Notes under the pieces: model-generated | Database searches by the model: none | What the model saw: only the letters and a program-made list of their open reading frames with translations | Told to the model about the DNA's origin: nothing | Program-made: the position numbers and the translations under genes | Shown here: positions 54,017 through 63,325 of the stretch, piece by piece | How positions within the stretch are numbered: the stretch's first letter is position 1 | Layout of the letters: the number at the start of each line of letters is the position of its first letter | Source of the DNA: Bermanella sp049115935 | GTDB lineage: Bacteria; Pseudomonadota; Gammaproteobacteria; Pseudomonadales; Oceanobacteraceae | Assembly (NCBI GenBank): GCA_049115935.1 | Contig: JAGDZK010000019.1 | Location: forward strand, 20,584-84,583 | Reading direction: 5' to 3' | DNA length: 64,000 nucleotides

Positions 54017-55306
54017 CTACCCTTCTACTTCAGTGTTTGGTTGCAGCTGTGCATCTAATGAGTAAAGCCATTGCTCGGCATCCGCCACCGTTAAAAACGA
54101 GCCAAAAATAATGACCTGATCATCTTTAGATACAATCTCTTTCAATGCTTTAAGGCCATCTGCTACCGTGTCGTACTTACCCGATACATCCACTCTCTCA
54201 CTAACCTTACCAGCAAGGTCATGGCATGTCTGGCCACGGTAACCGGCTAAGCCTGCTAAGTACCACTCATCAATAGCGGACATACATTCAACGACAGACA
54301 ACGCATCTTTATCTTTTAACATGGCAAACAAAGCATAACGCTTACCCTTAATTGGCTGGGAGATTAGATGTTCATTTAATAACTTAGCCGCTTGAGGATT
54401 ATGCCCTACATCCAAAATACCAAAATACGGATGATTAAATTGCTGAAGTCGCCCACCTAGCTGAGCATTTTGTAAACCAAGGTTAATGTCATCAAGACTT
54501 AACCTTGGGCAAACTTGAATAAGCAACTGCAAAGCCGTGGCCGCATTTTCAAGTGGCAAAGACGGCAATACTAAATCATCATAATTTAATTGCTGGTTAT
54601 CTGAAGATACGCCTCGCCAAGACCAATTATCCGCAGTGCGCTGAAAATCAAAGTCGCGGCCTTTAATCAGTAAGTTAGCGTCAATACTATTAGCATGTTC
54701 AATCAAACGAGATGGTGGATTGCGCTCACCACAAATAGCAGGTTGAGAAGCTCGATACACGCCCGCCTTTTCAAACGCAATATTATTGATATCACTGCCC
54801 AGCCAATCTTGGTGATCTAAACCAATACTGGTAACAGCCGCACCGCTTGGCTCAACAATATTAACGGCATCTAGGCGCCCGCCTAAACCAATCTCTAAAA
54901 CAGCAGCATCCACTTTGGTTTTTTTAAAAATATATAATGCCGATAATGTCCCTACTTCAAAATAGGTAAGGCTAATGTCAGCACGCGCTTCATCAATAAC
55001 CTCAAAGCTTTCAACAATTAAATCATCAGACACTGGTTGGCCATTTATGCGCACACGCTCATTGTAGACATGTAAATGAGGGCTCATGTAGCTACCCACA
55101 TTCATACCTGTCGCATTTAAAATACTGCTGCACATGGTGACAGTGGAACCCTTACCATTTGTGCCTGCCACTAATAGTGTTAATGGCGCCGGCTTTAAAA
55201 GGTTTAATCTTTGCGCAACGGTTTGCACACGCTCTAAACCCATATCAATTTCAGTAGGATGATTGGACTCTAGGAAAGCGAGCCACTGATCTAAATTCTT
55301 TTTCAT
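54017..55306 (-). CDS. folC: bifunctional folylpolyglutamate/dihydrofolate synthase
   Basis: 429 residues. The ATP-loop AGTNGKGSTVTM (about 47), and the segment MSPHLHVYNERVRINGQ are in the Mur-ligase-type N-terminal part, with GLGGRLDAVNIV (about 140) nearby. It adds glutamate to folates. Its ATG overlaps the accD stop. dedD follows after 4 bases. Confidence 0.95.
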   Translation of the reverse strand: MKKNLDQWLAFLESNHPTEIDMGLERVQTVAQRLNLLKPAPLTLLVAGTNGKGSTVTMCSSILNATGMNVGSYMSPHLHVYNERVRINGQPVSDDLIVESFEVIDEARADISLTYFEVGTLSALYIFKKTKVDAAVLEIGLGGRLDAVNIVEPSGAAVTSIGLDHQDWLGSDINNIAFEKAGVYRASQPAICGERNPPSRLIEHANSIDANLLIKGRDFDFQRTADNWSWRGVSSDNQQLNYDDLVLPSLPLENAATALQLLIQVCPRLSLDDINLGLQNAQLGGRLQQFNHPYFGILDVGHNPQAAKLLNEHLISQPIKGKRYALFAMLKDKDALSVVECMSAIDEWYLAGLAGYRGQTCHDLAGKVSERVDVSGKYDTVADGLKALKEIVSKDDQVIIFGSFLTVADAEQWLYSLDAQLQPNTEVEG

Positions 55307-56160
55307 GAAGGCATTAACAACTGCAACAAACGTTTAAGGGTGGGACGAAGGTTCTCACGACTCACAACTTTATCAAGCATGCCGTGCTCTAACAAAAACT
55401 CACTTCGCTGAAACCCCTCAGGCAGAGTTTCACGCACAGTTTGCTCGATAACCCGAGGACCTGCAAAACCAATTAACGCTTTAGGTTCTGCAATGATGAT
55501 ATCACCAAGGGTTGCAAGACTGGCACTAACACCGCCGTAAACCGGATCGGTTAAAACAGAAATGTAAGGAATTTTGTTTTGCTTTAGTTTTTCGATGGCT
55601 GCACTGGTTTTAGCCATTTGCATCAAAGAAAACAACGCTTCTTGCATACGGGCGCCGCCACTTGCCGCAAAACATACAAGGGGGACTCGATCGGCCAACG
55701 CTTTTTCACACGCAAGCACAAACTTTTCACCTACAACCTGCCCCATTGAGCCACCCATAAAAGAAAACTCAAATGCACAAGCTATCACAGGTAAGGTTTG
55801 CAGTTTGCCCTCTATAACGACTAGCGCATCTTTTTCAGAGGTCTTTTTTTGTTCAGAAGCTAAACGGTCTTTGTACTTTTTAGAATCGCGAAACTTTAAT
55901 TTATCGACAGGCTCGATATCGGCAAACAGCTCTGTTCTTGGCTCCACATCAAGTATCAAATGCAATCGTCTGCGGGCGGAAATACGAAAGTGGTATTGGC
56001 ATTTATCACACACATTTAAATTGCGCTCTAAATCTGCTTGATACAATGCCGTTTGACAATCAGGGCAGCGAGTCCAAAGACCTTCCGGGACTTGGCTCGC
56101 TTTTGCCTGCGTAGTCGCTTTGATGCTGGCTGGAACAATTTTATCTAGCCAGTTACTCAT
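55303..56160 (-). CDS. accD: acetyl-CoA carboxylase carboxyltransferase subunit beta
   Basis: 285 residues. The zinc finger CPDCQ ... CDKCQ (about 34-56) and the CT domain motifs FMGGSMGQVVGEKF, ASGGARMQEALFSLMQMAK and LTDPVYGGVSASLATLGD are all present. It works with AccA to make malonyl-CoA. Lies after trpA (20 bases) and overlaps folC. Confidence 0.97.
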   Translation of the reverse strand: MSNWLDKIVPASIKATTQAKASQVPEGLWTRCPDCQTALYQADLERNLNVCDKCQYHFRISARRRLHLILDVEPRTELFADIEPVDKLKFRDSKKYKDRLASEQKKTSEKDALVVIEGKLQTLPVIACAFEFSFMGGSMGQVVGEKFVLACEKALADRVPLVCFAASGGARMQEALFSLMQMAKTSAAIEKLKQNKIPYISVLTDPVYGGVSASLATLGDIIIAEPKALIGFAGPRVIEQTVRETLPEGFQRSEFLLEHGMLDKVVSRENLRPTLKRLLQLLMPS

Positions 56161-56180
56161 AGGCTCACCCTAATTATCGA

Positions 56181-56984
56181 TTATGCGTCCATGGCTGTGC
56201 GCATTTCAGTCATCAATGCAGATAAACGCTGCTTGATGACTTCTGGTTCATGTTCATTTTCTTCAATACAACGAACCAACGCACTACCCACAATAACAGC
56301 ATCTGCAACATTGGCTACAGCCGCTGCTGTTTTACCATCCTTTATACCAAAGCCCACGCCCAATGGCAGCTGGGTTTTGGTGCGAATGCGATCTAAGTTG
56401 GCTTTTACATCATCAATATCCAGTGCGGCAGAGCCGGTAACACCTTTCACTGACACATAATAAAGATAACCAGAGCCATGCGCACAAATAGTATTGGCCC
56501 GGGCATCTGGCGTAGTTGGCGCCATTAAGAATACAAGTTTTAAGTCGTGCCCTTTAAAGTAACCCGCTAGCTCTTCAGATTCTTCTGGCGGCATATCAAC
56601 CACTAGCACACCATCTAAACCAGATTCACTGGCCAATTTAGCAAAGGTTTCATAACCCATCACTTCAACAGGATTCAAATAACCCATTAAAACCACTGGG
56701 GTTTTGGTATCCGTTTCACGGAACGTTTTCACCATGCCTAAAATATCTTTTAAGCTGGTGTTATGTTTTAAAGCACGCTCACACGCTAGCTGTATTGTTG
56801 GGCCGTCTGCCATTGGGTCAGAGAAAGGCACGCCCAATTCAATAATATCAGCACCACTATCAACAAGCGTATGCATTAATTCAACCGTTAAACCTGGCTT
56901 TGGGTCGCCACCAGTAATAAACGGAATAAGGGCTTTTTTACCTGCCGCTTTTAAATCGACAAAACATTGATCTACACGATTCAT
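56181..56984 (-). CDS. trpA: tryptophan synthase alpha subunit
   Basis: 267 residues, TIM barrel. The catalytic Glu and Asp are in IIELGVPFSDPMADGP (about 47-62), the substrate phosphate loop in GVGFGIK and VIVGSALV. It releases indole from indole-3-glycerol phosphate. 150 bases separate it from trpB, in which no clear terminator or leader peptide was seen. Confidence 0.97.
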   Translation of the reverse strand: MNRVDQCFVDLKAAGKKALIPFITGGDPKPGLTVELMHTLVDSGADIIELGVPFSDPMADGPTIQLACERALKHNTSLKDILGMVKTFRETDTKTPVVLMGYLNPVEVMGYETFAKLASESGLDGVLVVDMPPEESEELAGYFKGHDLKLVFLMAPTTPDARANTICAHGSGYLYYVSVKGVTGSAALDIDDVKANLDRIRTKTQLPLGVGFGIKDGKTAAAVANVADAVIVGSALVRCIEENEHEPEVIKQRLSALMTEMRTAMDA

Positions 56985-57134
56985 TTTTCATCCTTTTAAA
57001 AATGCTTGTATATCATTACTCAAACACAAGCACTCTAAATATTTTATTGAGCAGGCCGACTAAGGCCATACTCTAAACACTTTATTCATGAAGCGTACAC
57101 GCCTCATGACATCACAACATCAAAACCAGATAGG

Positions 57135-58367
57135 TTATATTTCGATGCCGTCCAGCCCTGCTACCGTATGAATATCCTTATCGCCACGGCCAGATAAATT
57201 CACAACGATCACTTTATCTTTATCCATTGTGGCAGCTAGCTTCATGGCATAAGCCACAGCATGGCTAGACTCAAGTGCAGGCATGATGCCTTCAATTTCG
57301 GTTAAGGTATGGAATGCATCCAGTGCTTCTTCATCGGTTGCTGCCACATAATTCACACGACCAATGTCTTTTAAGTAAGAATGCTCAGGGCCAACACCAG
57401 GGTAATCCAAACCAGCAGATACAGAATGCGTGCCCATGATTTGTCCGTTTTCATCTTCCATTAAATAAGTACGATTGCCATGAAGTACACCCGGCTTACC
57501 TTTACACAATGGTGCTGCATGGTCGTCACCATCTAAGCCATGACCACCTGCTTCTACGCCGTACATGGCAACCGACTCATCTTCGATGAACGGATAAAAC
57601 ATGCCAATGGCGTTTGAGCCGCCACCCACGCACGCAACTACCGCATCCGGTAGACGACCTTCATGTTCCATGCTTTGACGCTTGGTTTCACGACCAATAA
57701 TGGATTGAAAGTCACGTACAAGTTTTGGATAAGGGTGCGGACCTGCTGCCGTACCAATGATATAGAACGTATCATCAACATTAGTTACCCAGTGACGCAT
57801 AGCTTCATTCATTGCATCTTTTAACGTTGCCGTTCCCGAGGTAACCGGAATGACTTCTGCACCTAACAAGCGCATGCGATAAACATTTAATTTTTGACGC
57901 TCAACGTCAGTTGCACCCATAAATACAGTACATTGCAGACCTAAACGTGCAGCAACCGTAGCCGTTGCTACACCGTGCTGACCGGCACCGGTTTCAGCAA
58001 TCACTTTTGGTTTGCCTGTGTATTTAGCTAATAACGCTTGGCCGATTGTATTGTTAACTTTATGGGCACCAGTGTGATTTAAATCTTCACGCTTCAAGTA
58101 GATTTTTGCACCACCTGCTTTTTCAGTTAAACGCTCTGCAAAATACAATGGTGATGGACGACCCACATAATGAGCCAAGTCATAGTCGTATTCTTTTTGA
58201 AATTCTGGGTCTTGGCTTAAGCGATCATAAAGCTCTGTTAAATCATCTAAAGCCGCCATCAATGTTTCAGAAACAAAACGACCGCCATAAGGGCCAAAGT
58301 GACCGGTTTTAGTTGGCAACATGGTTACCGCTTTAAGATCAATCGCTGTCTTATCAGTTGTTGACAC
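57135..58367 (-). CDS. trpB: tryptophan synthase beta subunit
   Basis: 410 residues from the GTG at 58367, preceded by GAGG with 6-7 bases spacing; GTG at 58379 and a later ATG at 58322 are alternatives. PLP Lys is in NHTGAHKVNN, the phosphate site GGGSNAIG (about 245). It joins indole and serine. Its start overlaps the end of trpF. The inserted trpBA between trpF and accD is usual in Oceanospirillales. Confidence 0.95.
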   Translation of the reverse strand: MSTTDKTAIDLKAVTMLPTKTGHFGPYGGRFVSETLMAALDDLTELYDRLSQDPEFQKEYDYDLAHYVGRPSPLYFAERLTEKAGGAKIYLKREDLNHTGAHKVNNTIGQALLAKYTGKPKVIAETGAGQHGVATATVAARLGLQCTVFMGATDVERQKLNVYRMRLLGAEVIPVTSGTATLKDAMNEAMRHWVTNVDDTFYIIGTAAGPHPYPKLVRDFQSIIGRETKRQSMEHEGRLPDAVVACVGGGSNAIGMFYPFIEDESVAMYGVEAGGHGLDGDDHAAPLCKGKPGVLHGNRTYLMEDENGQIMGTHSVSAGLDYPGVGPEHSYLKDIGRVNYVAATDEEALDAFHTLTEIEGIMPALESSHAVAYAMKLAATMDKDKVIVVNLSGRGDKDIHTVAGLDGIEI

Positions 58368-58983
58368 GATATACCTCACTTAAAAATGCATCTATTTTCG
58401 CAGGGTCTTTAATGCCTTTTGCTTGCTCAACACCACCGCTTACATCCACGGCAAACGGCTGAACTTGCTCAATTGCAAATGCCACATTTTCAGGGGTTAA
58501 GCCCCCTGCGAGTATTAAAGGTTTGGTTTGGTTTGCTGGAATCATGGACCAATCGAAGGTCTCACCTGTACCGCCAGGTACACCAGGCTTATAGCTATCT
58601 AGCAGAATTCCCAAGGCGTCTGGGAACCGCAAGCTCGACGCCACCACATCCGACGCTTGCCGGACACGCTGGGCTTTAATGAAGGGGCGCTGGAATTGAC
58701 TGCAAAAGTCATTTTCTTCGTCACCATGGAATTGAAGTAAATCTATTCTAACGCTATTCAAAGTCTCTTGCACCTGCTGTGCTTGAGCATTAACGAATAA
58801 CGCCACCACCGAGACAAAAGCAGGCACTGCTGCTGCTATCTCTCTTGCTTGTTCTATACGCACATAACGAGGGCTTGGTTCATAAAACACTAAACCAATT
58901 GCATCAGCCCCTGCTTCTACTGCAGCTAAAGCATCCTCTACTCGAGTGATGCCACATACTTTTACACGAGTTCGTTTCATCAT
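58354..58983 (-). CDS. trpF: phosphoribosylanthranilate isomerase
   Basis: 209 residues, TIM barrel. The catalytic Cys is in KVCGITRVEDA and the Asp in AVDVSGGVE; both are kept. The ATG at 58983 overlaps the truA stop (ATGATGAAA, either ATG possible). It overlaps trpB by 14 bases. Confidence 0.95.
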   Translation of the reverse strand: MMKRTRVKVCGITRVEDALAAVEAGADAIGLVFYEPSPRYVRIEQAREIAAAVPAFVSVVALFVNAQAQQVQETLNSVRIDLLQFHGDEENDFCSQFQRPFIKAQRVRQASDVVASSLRFPDALGILLDSYKPGVPGGTGETFDWSMIPANQTKPLILAGGLTPENVAFAIEQVQPFAVDVSGGVEQAKGIKDPAKIDAFLSEVYRVNN

Positions 58984-59810
58984 GATTGATTCATTTGAAG
59001 TAATTCATAAAATGGCGGCCCCTGATGATAAATAGGCAGTTCAGGGTATTCAGGGTATTCCACATCTACAAAATATAAACCCTCACCTGGCGCTGTAACT
59101 CCAGCTTTGGTGCGATCTTTTGCTTCTAGTACCTGCTTGCACCAATCAACGGGTTTTGAGCCATGGCCGATAGGCAAAAGCACACCCGCTATATTGCGTA
59201 CCATATGATATAAAAACGCGTTAGCGCATACCTCCAACATCACCCAGTCCCCCATGCGTTTAACACTAATATCTTTCATGGTTCGTCTTGGGTGATTAGC
59301 CTGACAGTCCCGCGCTCGAAACGAGGTAAAGTCATGCTCACCTAATAAGGCTTGGGCCGCCTCATGCATTTTTTCTGCATCTAAAGGCTTTCGCCACCAG
59401 GTTACCTGATCATGCATCAAACCAGGCTTTACTGGCTTATTCATAATAAAATATCGGTATCGCCTAGCCACAGCGCTAAAACGGGCATGAAAGTCACTAT
59501 TAATAGGTTGTACCCAGTTCACACAAATACCATCTGGGAGTTTGGTATTAATCCCCATTTTCCAGCCACGATCGCTGCGTACGGCATGACTGTCAAAGTG
59601 AATCACCTGCGCACTAGCATGCACGCCGGCATCCGTTCTTCCGGCGCAAACCACTCCCACCGGGTGATCTGCCACCTCAGAGATGGCAACCTCAAGCGAT
59701 TCTTGAACACTTGGCCCTGGGTGATGCTTTTGTTTCTGCCACCCTTTAAAACGAGCGCCGTTGTATTCAACACCAGCAACCCAACGCTGAACGGGTTGTT
59801 CTTCTGTCAT
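58980..59810 (-). CDS. truA: tRNA pseudouridine(38-40) synthase TruA
   Basis: 276 residues. The catalytic Asp is in VCAGRTDAGVHASAQV (about 58-73) and DFTSFRARDCQ, FLYHMVRNIAGVLL are family motifs. It modifies the anticodon stem of many tRNAs. The stop overlaps trpF, and a terminator separates it from fimV. Confidence 0.96.
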   Translation of the reverse strand: MTEEQPVQRWVAGVEYNGARFKGWQKQKHHPGPSVQESLEVAISEVADHPVGVVCAGRTDAGVHASAQVIHFDSHAVRSDRGWKMGINTKLPDGICVNWVQPINSDFHARFSAVARRYRYFIMNKPVKPGLMHDQVTWWRKPLDAEKMHEAAQALLGEHDFTSFRARDCQANHPRRTMKDISVKRMGDWVMLEVCANAFLYHMVRNIAGVLLPIGHGSKPVDWCKQVLEAKDRTKAGVTAPGEGLYFVDVEYPEYPELPIYHQGPPFYELLQMNQS

Positions 59811-59821
59811 ACCTACTACCT

Positions 59822-59857
59822 AAAAAAACAAAACCCGAGCATGTTTCCATACTCGGG
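59822..59857 (-). terminator. rho-independent terminator after fimV
   Basis: On the minus strand: CCCGAGTATG, loop GAAA, CATGCTCGGG, then TTTTGTTTTTTT. Ends fimV transcription before truA. Confidence 0.88.
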
Positions 59858-59881
59858 GTAATGTGAAGCAAATTTATATGC

Positions 59882-62800
59882 TTACACTAAACCATCCATA
59901 AGCTTCGTCGCTTCTTGCTTCTGCTCATCGGTTCCTTCCTCCAAAACCTCTTGGAGAATTTCGCGAGCACCATCTTGGTCTTCCATATCAATATAGGCTC
60001 TGGCTAAATCTAGTTTCGTTTCACTTTCATCAGTGCCACTTAAGAAATCTAAATCACTGTCTAAGTTATCCAGATCTAAATCATCGATATCACCTAATGG
60101 CGGGAAATCATCCCCGTCAACCGCATCATCAAGTGAAGGTAATTCTTCTTTATACTCAGCAGCCACCTCGTCAACTGACTCTAATTCTTCAGTCGGTGTT
60201 GCCACAGAAATATCAAAATCGTCATCAAGCTCAGGAAGTTCATTTAAATCGTCCGTTGGCGTTTCAAGAGTTGGTAACTCAATATCATCACCAGCTAGTG
60301 ATTCAAGCTCGCTATCTAGATCATCAGAAATTTCATCTGTAAGCTCTGGTAAATCCATTTCTTCTTCATCAAAAGAAAGGTTTTCTTCAAACTCAGGCAA
60401 AGTATCATCAGCTGAATCTAGCTCTAATGAAGAGAATTCAAGATCATCACTGCTCTCATTCAAATCACCCAGGTCCAAATCATTCGATTCAACATCTAGA
60501 TCACTTTCAAAATCCAGAGAGACCTCTTCACTGTCATCTGAGCTTTCAAATGACAAACCATCCAACTCATCAGAGCTCGATAATTCAGGCACATCAACCG
60601 AGTCAGGACCTGATAGGTCAAAGTCCAATGAATTAGCATCGTCATTCGTTTCATTCAAATCAAAACTTAATTCATTATCTTGCAACTCATCAAGACCCGA
60701 CTCACCCATATCAAGATCAATCTCTGCATCGGTTGAATCTAAAGACAAGGCATCAAGAGATGGGTCAAGCTCAAGTCCAGCAGGCTCTTCAATATCATCT
60801 AAAGATATTTCAGTGTCAGCGGATGTTTCAAAGTCGCCAAGATCAAAATCCATACTAGTAGAATCGTCAGACTCATCAAGGCTAATATCAAGGTCTGTTT
60901 CAACATCATCTGTTGAGGTATTGAAATCAAGGGAGCTTTCCAGATCACCATCTAAAGAAACATCTAAATCAGAATTAAAATCTAAATCTGTTTCTAATTC
61001 ATCACTGCCACTTAGCTCTAAACCGTCAAGATCAAAATCTAAGTCACTGGATTCTTCATTTAGCGATAGATCTGACTCAAGTTCATTCATAGATGAAGAA
61101 TCGTTACTTTCAGAAAGATCATCATCAAGCCCAAAGTCCATTGCAAAATCTTCATTCACCTCTTCAGTGAAGTCACCAGATTGGAATTGCGACACTGCAC
61201 TTTTATCTGCTTCTGACCCGTTTACATTAATGAAGTCAACGTGTTCAGCCATCGCTTCACTATCGTCCATTGACGACAGCACCTCAATCATTTTAAGACG
61301 AAGGTCCATTCTCGCAGGCTGTGATTCAATGGTTTTTTCTAATAACGCACGAGCAGGTTCAAGCCTGTTGTACGCCATATAAACATCTACTTCACCAAGA
61401 ACATCTTCACTGTGGTCATTGGTGTCTGAGTCACCTAATAAACCAGCATCGGCACTATCGCCGTCAAAATCAGAAAGCTCGCCTTCATTAAAGCCGCCTA
61501 AATCTAGATCGCCTTCTTGATCACCTGCTGCGAAGTCTTCACTAAAATCATCACCAAGTGACACATCATCTAAAGGATCCTGAGCATCAAAACCCTGCGT
61601 TGCATTTTCTTCTTCAGCTTTTTCTTTACGCTTGCGGGCGTAATTAATTCCCAGAAGAGCCAATAACAAGGCACCAAGACCGGCTCCAAGTACTGGAGGG
61701 TTGTCCATGACAAAAGCAACCGGGTCAAACTCTTCTTCAACCGGTGCCGCTAAAACCGGTTTAGGTTTAGGCGTTTCTACTTTCTTAGGTGTTTCAGGTG
61801 CCACTTTTTCTTCTGCTGCTTCAGTCTTATTTGAAGTATCAGCAAAGTTTAAGTCTTCACCAGCTTTACTCTCCGGCTTGGCAGCAGGCATATCTTCTTG
61901 AGATGGCTTAACAGGCTTAGCAGCCATACCGGACTGCAACGCAACCATCTGCTCGTCTTTCAAATTAATAAGACGCTGTAGTGTATTGATTTGTTCTTCA
62001 AGAGAATCTAAACGACTACGTAACTCTTGATTTTCACGAGTGGTTTTATCTAGATTCTCAAGCGTAATTGAAAGATCTTTTTCTAATTTTGATTGATCGC
62101 CAGCCGTTTTAGCAGCCACTTGGCCACTTGCGCTGCGCTCATTATCAGTGGTCGCTTCACCACCAGCTAACAATTTAAGCTTTGCACCAGTCAGTTTATC
62201 ATCACGCTGCATGGCTGCATCTTTACGGGTTGCATCTAACTGTGCTTTGCGTTTTGCCGTTGCTTGATTTTGAAGTGCTACTTCAGAGACCGCTTCATCG
62301 AATGTGCGAGACAGCATTTGCTGTTCGTCTGGCACACGAAGTACTTGGTTTTTCTTCAAGCGATTTATATTGCCGTTAATAAAGGCACTTGGATTCAAAT
62401 CTTGGATAGCTAGCATTGCCTGCTGAGGCGAAATACTCCGATTTGCGCGAGTACGAATGGCAACTTCCCATAAAGTATCATTTGCTCGTACTTTATAAAC
62501 AGATTCTTTAGGTTCGGCTTGTGGTTTTGCCTTAGGCGCTTCTTGTACCATTTTTTCAACAGGTGCAGCTGTTGACTCAGGCGCCATTGTTGAAGGAGCG
62601 GTACCTGGCAAAGCCATTGTTTCATCAGCTACTTCATCTTGACCATAGCCATCGACCTGAGCAGGTTGCACAGGCTCAGTTGGCTCTTCATTAAATACAG
62701 GTGGATCTAGCAGAAGTGTGTATTCGCGCAATAAACGGCCATTTGGCCAATCTACTTGCACAAGGAAATTCAGAAATGGCTCAACTACAGCTTGGTTTGA

Positions 62801-63088
62801 TGTAACGTGAACAAATACATCATCTCCAGAGCGCTCGATAGCGAACTGCAAGTTGTTTAAAAAGAATACATGCTCAACGCCTGACTTTTCAAATTCGTCA
62901 GTCGAAGCCAAATTGGGTTTCATTTCCCAATCTTCTAGCTCACTTGCCTTCAAGAGCTTAATTCGTGCATCTAATGGCTGGTTTAAAGCAGATTCCAGCT
63001 CAATATCGCCCATGCCTAAGGCAAGAACGTTTGTAGCACTCATCATCGCCCCAGATGCGGCAATTGCAATCGCGAGCTTTCGCAACAT
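59882..63088 (-). CDS. fimV: FimV polar hub protein
   Basis: 1068 residues. A signal peptide (about 1-23), the FimV N-terminal domain (IELESALNQPLDARIKLL, about 29-46), a LysM domain (about 196-252, VYKVRANDTLWEVAIRTR), a coiled coil (about 325-380), one membrane helix (about 470-490), then a very acidic cytoplasmic stretch (about 505-1010, made of repeated Asp/Ser/Leu such as LDFDL and SLDGD) and the conserved C-terminal FimV domain (from about 1020, LDLARAYIDMEDQDGARE). It organises cell-pole proteins and type IV pilus twitching. The acidic part creates a long open frame on the other strand, which is not a gene. Confidence 0.95.
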   Translation of the reverse strand: MLRKLAIAIAASGAMMSATNVLALGMGDIELESALNQPLDARIKLLKASELEDWEMKPNLASTDEFEKSGVEHVFFLNNLQFAIERSGDDVFVHVTSNQAVVEPFLNFLVQVDWPNGRLLREYTLLLDPPVFNEEPTEPVQPAQVDGYGQDEVADETMALPGTAPSTMAPESTAAPVEKMVQEAPKAKPQAEPKESVYKVRANDTLWEVAIRTRANRSISPQQAMLAIQDLNPSAFINGNINRLKKNQVLRVPDEQQMLSRTFDEAVSEVALQNQATAKRKAQLDATRKDAAMQRDDKLTGAKLKLLAGGEATTDNERSASGQVAAKTAGDQSKLEKDLSITLENLDKTTRENQELRSRLDSLEEQINTLQRLINLKDEQMVALQSGMAAKPVKPSQEDMPAAKPESKAGEDLNFADTSNKTEAAEEKVAPETPKKVETPKPKPVLAAPVEEEFDPVAFVMDNPPVLGAGLGALLLALLGINYARKRKEKAEEENATQGFDAQDPLDDVSLGDDFSEDFAAGDQEGDLDLGGFNEGELSDFDGDSADAGLLGDSDTNDHSEDVLGEVDVYMAYNRLEPARALLEKTIESQPARMDLRLKMIEVLSSMDDSEAMAEHVDFINVNGSEADKSAVSQFQSGDFTEEVNEDFAMDFGLDDDLSESNDSSSMNELESDLSLNEESSDLDFDLDGLELSGSDELETDLDFNSDLDVSLDGDLESSLDFNTSTDDVETDLDISLDESDDSTSMDFDLGDFETSADTEISLDDIEEPAGLELDPSLDALSLDSTDAEIDLDMGESGLDELQDNELSFDLNETNDDANSLDFDLSGPDSVDVPELSSSDELDGLSFESSDDSEEVSLDFESDLDVESNDLDLGDLNESSDDLEFSSLELDSADDTLPEFEENLSFDEEEMDLPELTDEISDDLDSELESLAGDDIELPTLETPTDDLNELPELDDDFDISVATPTEELESVDEVAAEYKEELPSLDDAVDGDDFPPLGDIDDLDLDNLDSDLDFLSGTDESETKLDLARAYIDMEDQDGAREILQEVLEEGTDEQKQEATKLMDGLV

Positions 63089-63277
63089 AGCAATGTATCC
63101 TTTATTTTTTTAATACTTTGGGCCGACAGGGTATAAATTAGCCCTATCTAAACAATCTATTTATATGATTGTGTCATTAAGCGGACAAGTATTAAGTAAT
63201 TTCACGTATTTATCAATATTAATAAGGGGTTGCGGGACTTTGGCCACAATTTTTCGAATCGATTGATCGTTTTTAAA

Positions 63278-63318
63278 GCAAAAATATCACCTATGGGACG
63301 ATCAACGCCCCATAGGTG
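63278..63318 (-). terminator. probable terminator after asd
   Basis: On the minus strand CACCTATGGG, loop of about 11, CCCATAGGTG, then ATATTTTTG, 8 bases after the asd stop. Confidence 0.7.
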
Positions 63319-63325
63319 TCTTTTT

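Noticed and set aside
56985..57134. trp leader peptide or attenuator between trpB and trpA
   Set aside because: No Trp-codon cluster, no T-run; it appears to be a plain gap.
60033..61382. 449-codon Ser-rich open frame on plus strand
   Set aside because: It is the antisense of the acidic Asp/Ser repeats of fimV; composition is an artefact of the codon bias on the real strand and there is no ribosome site or family.
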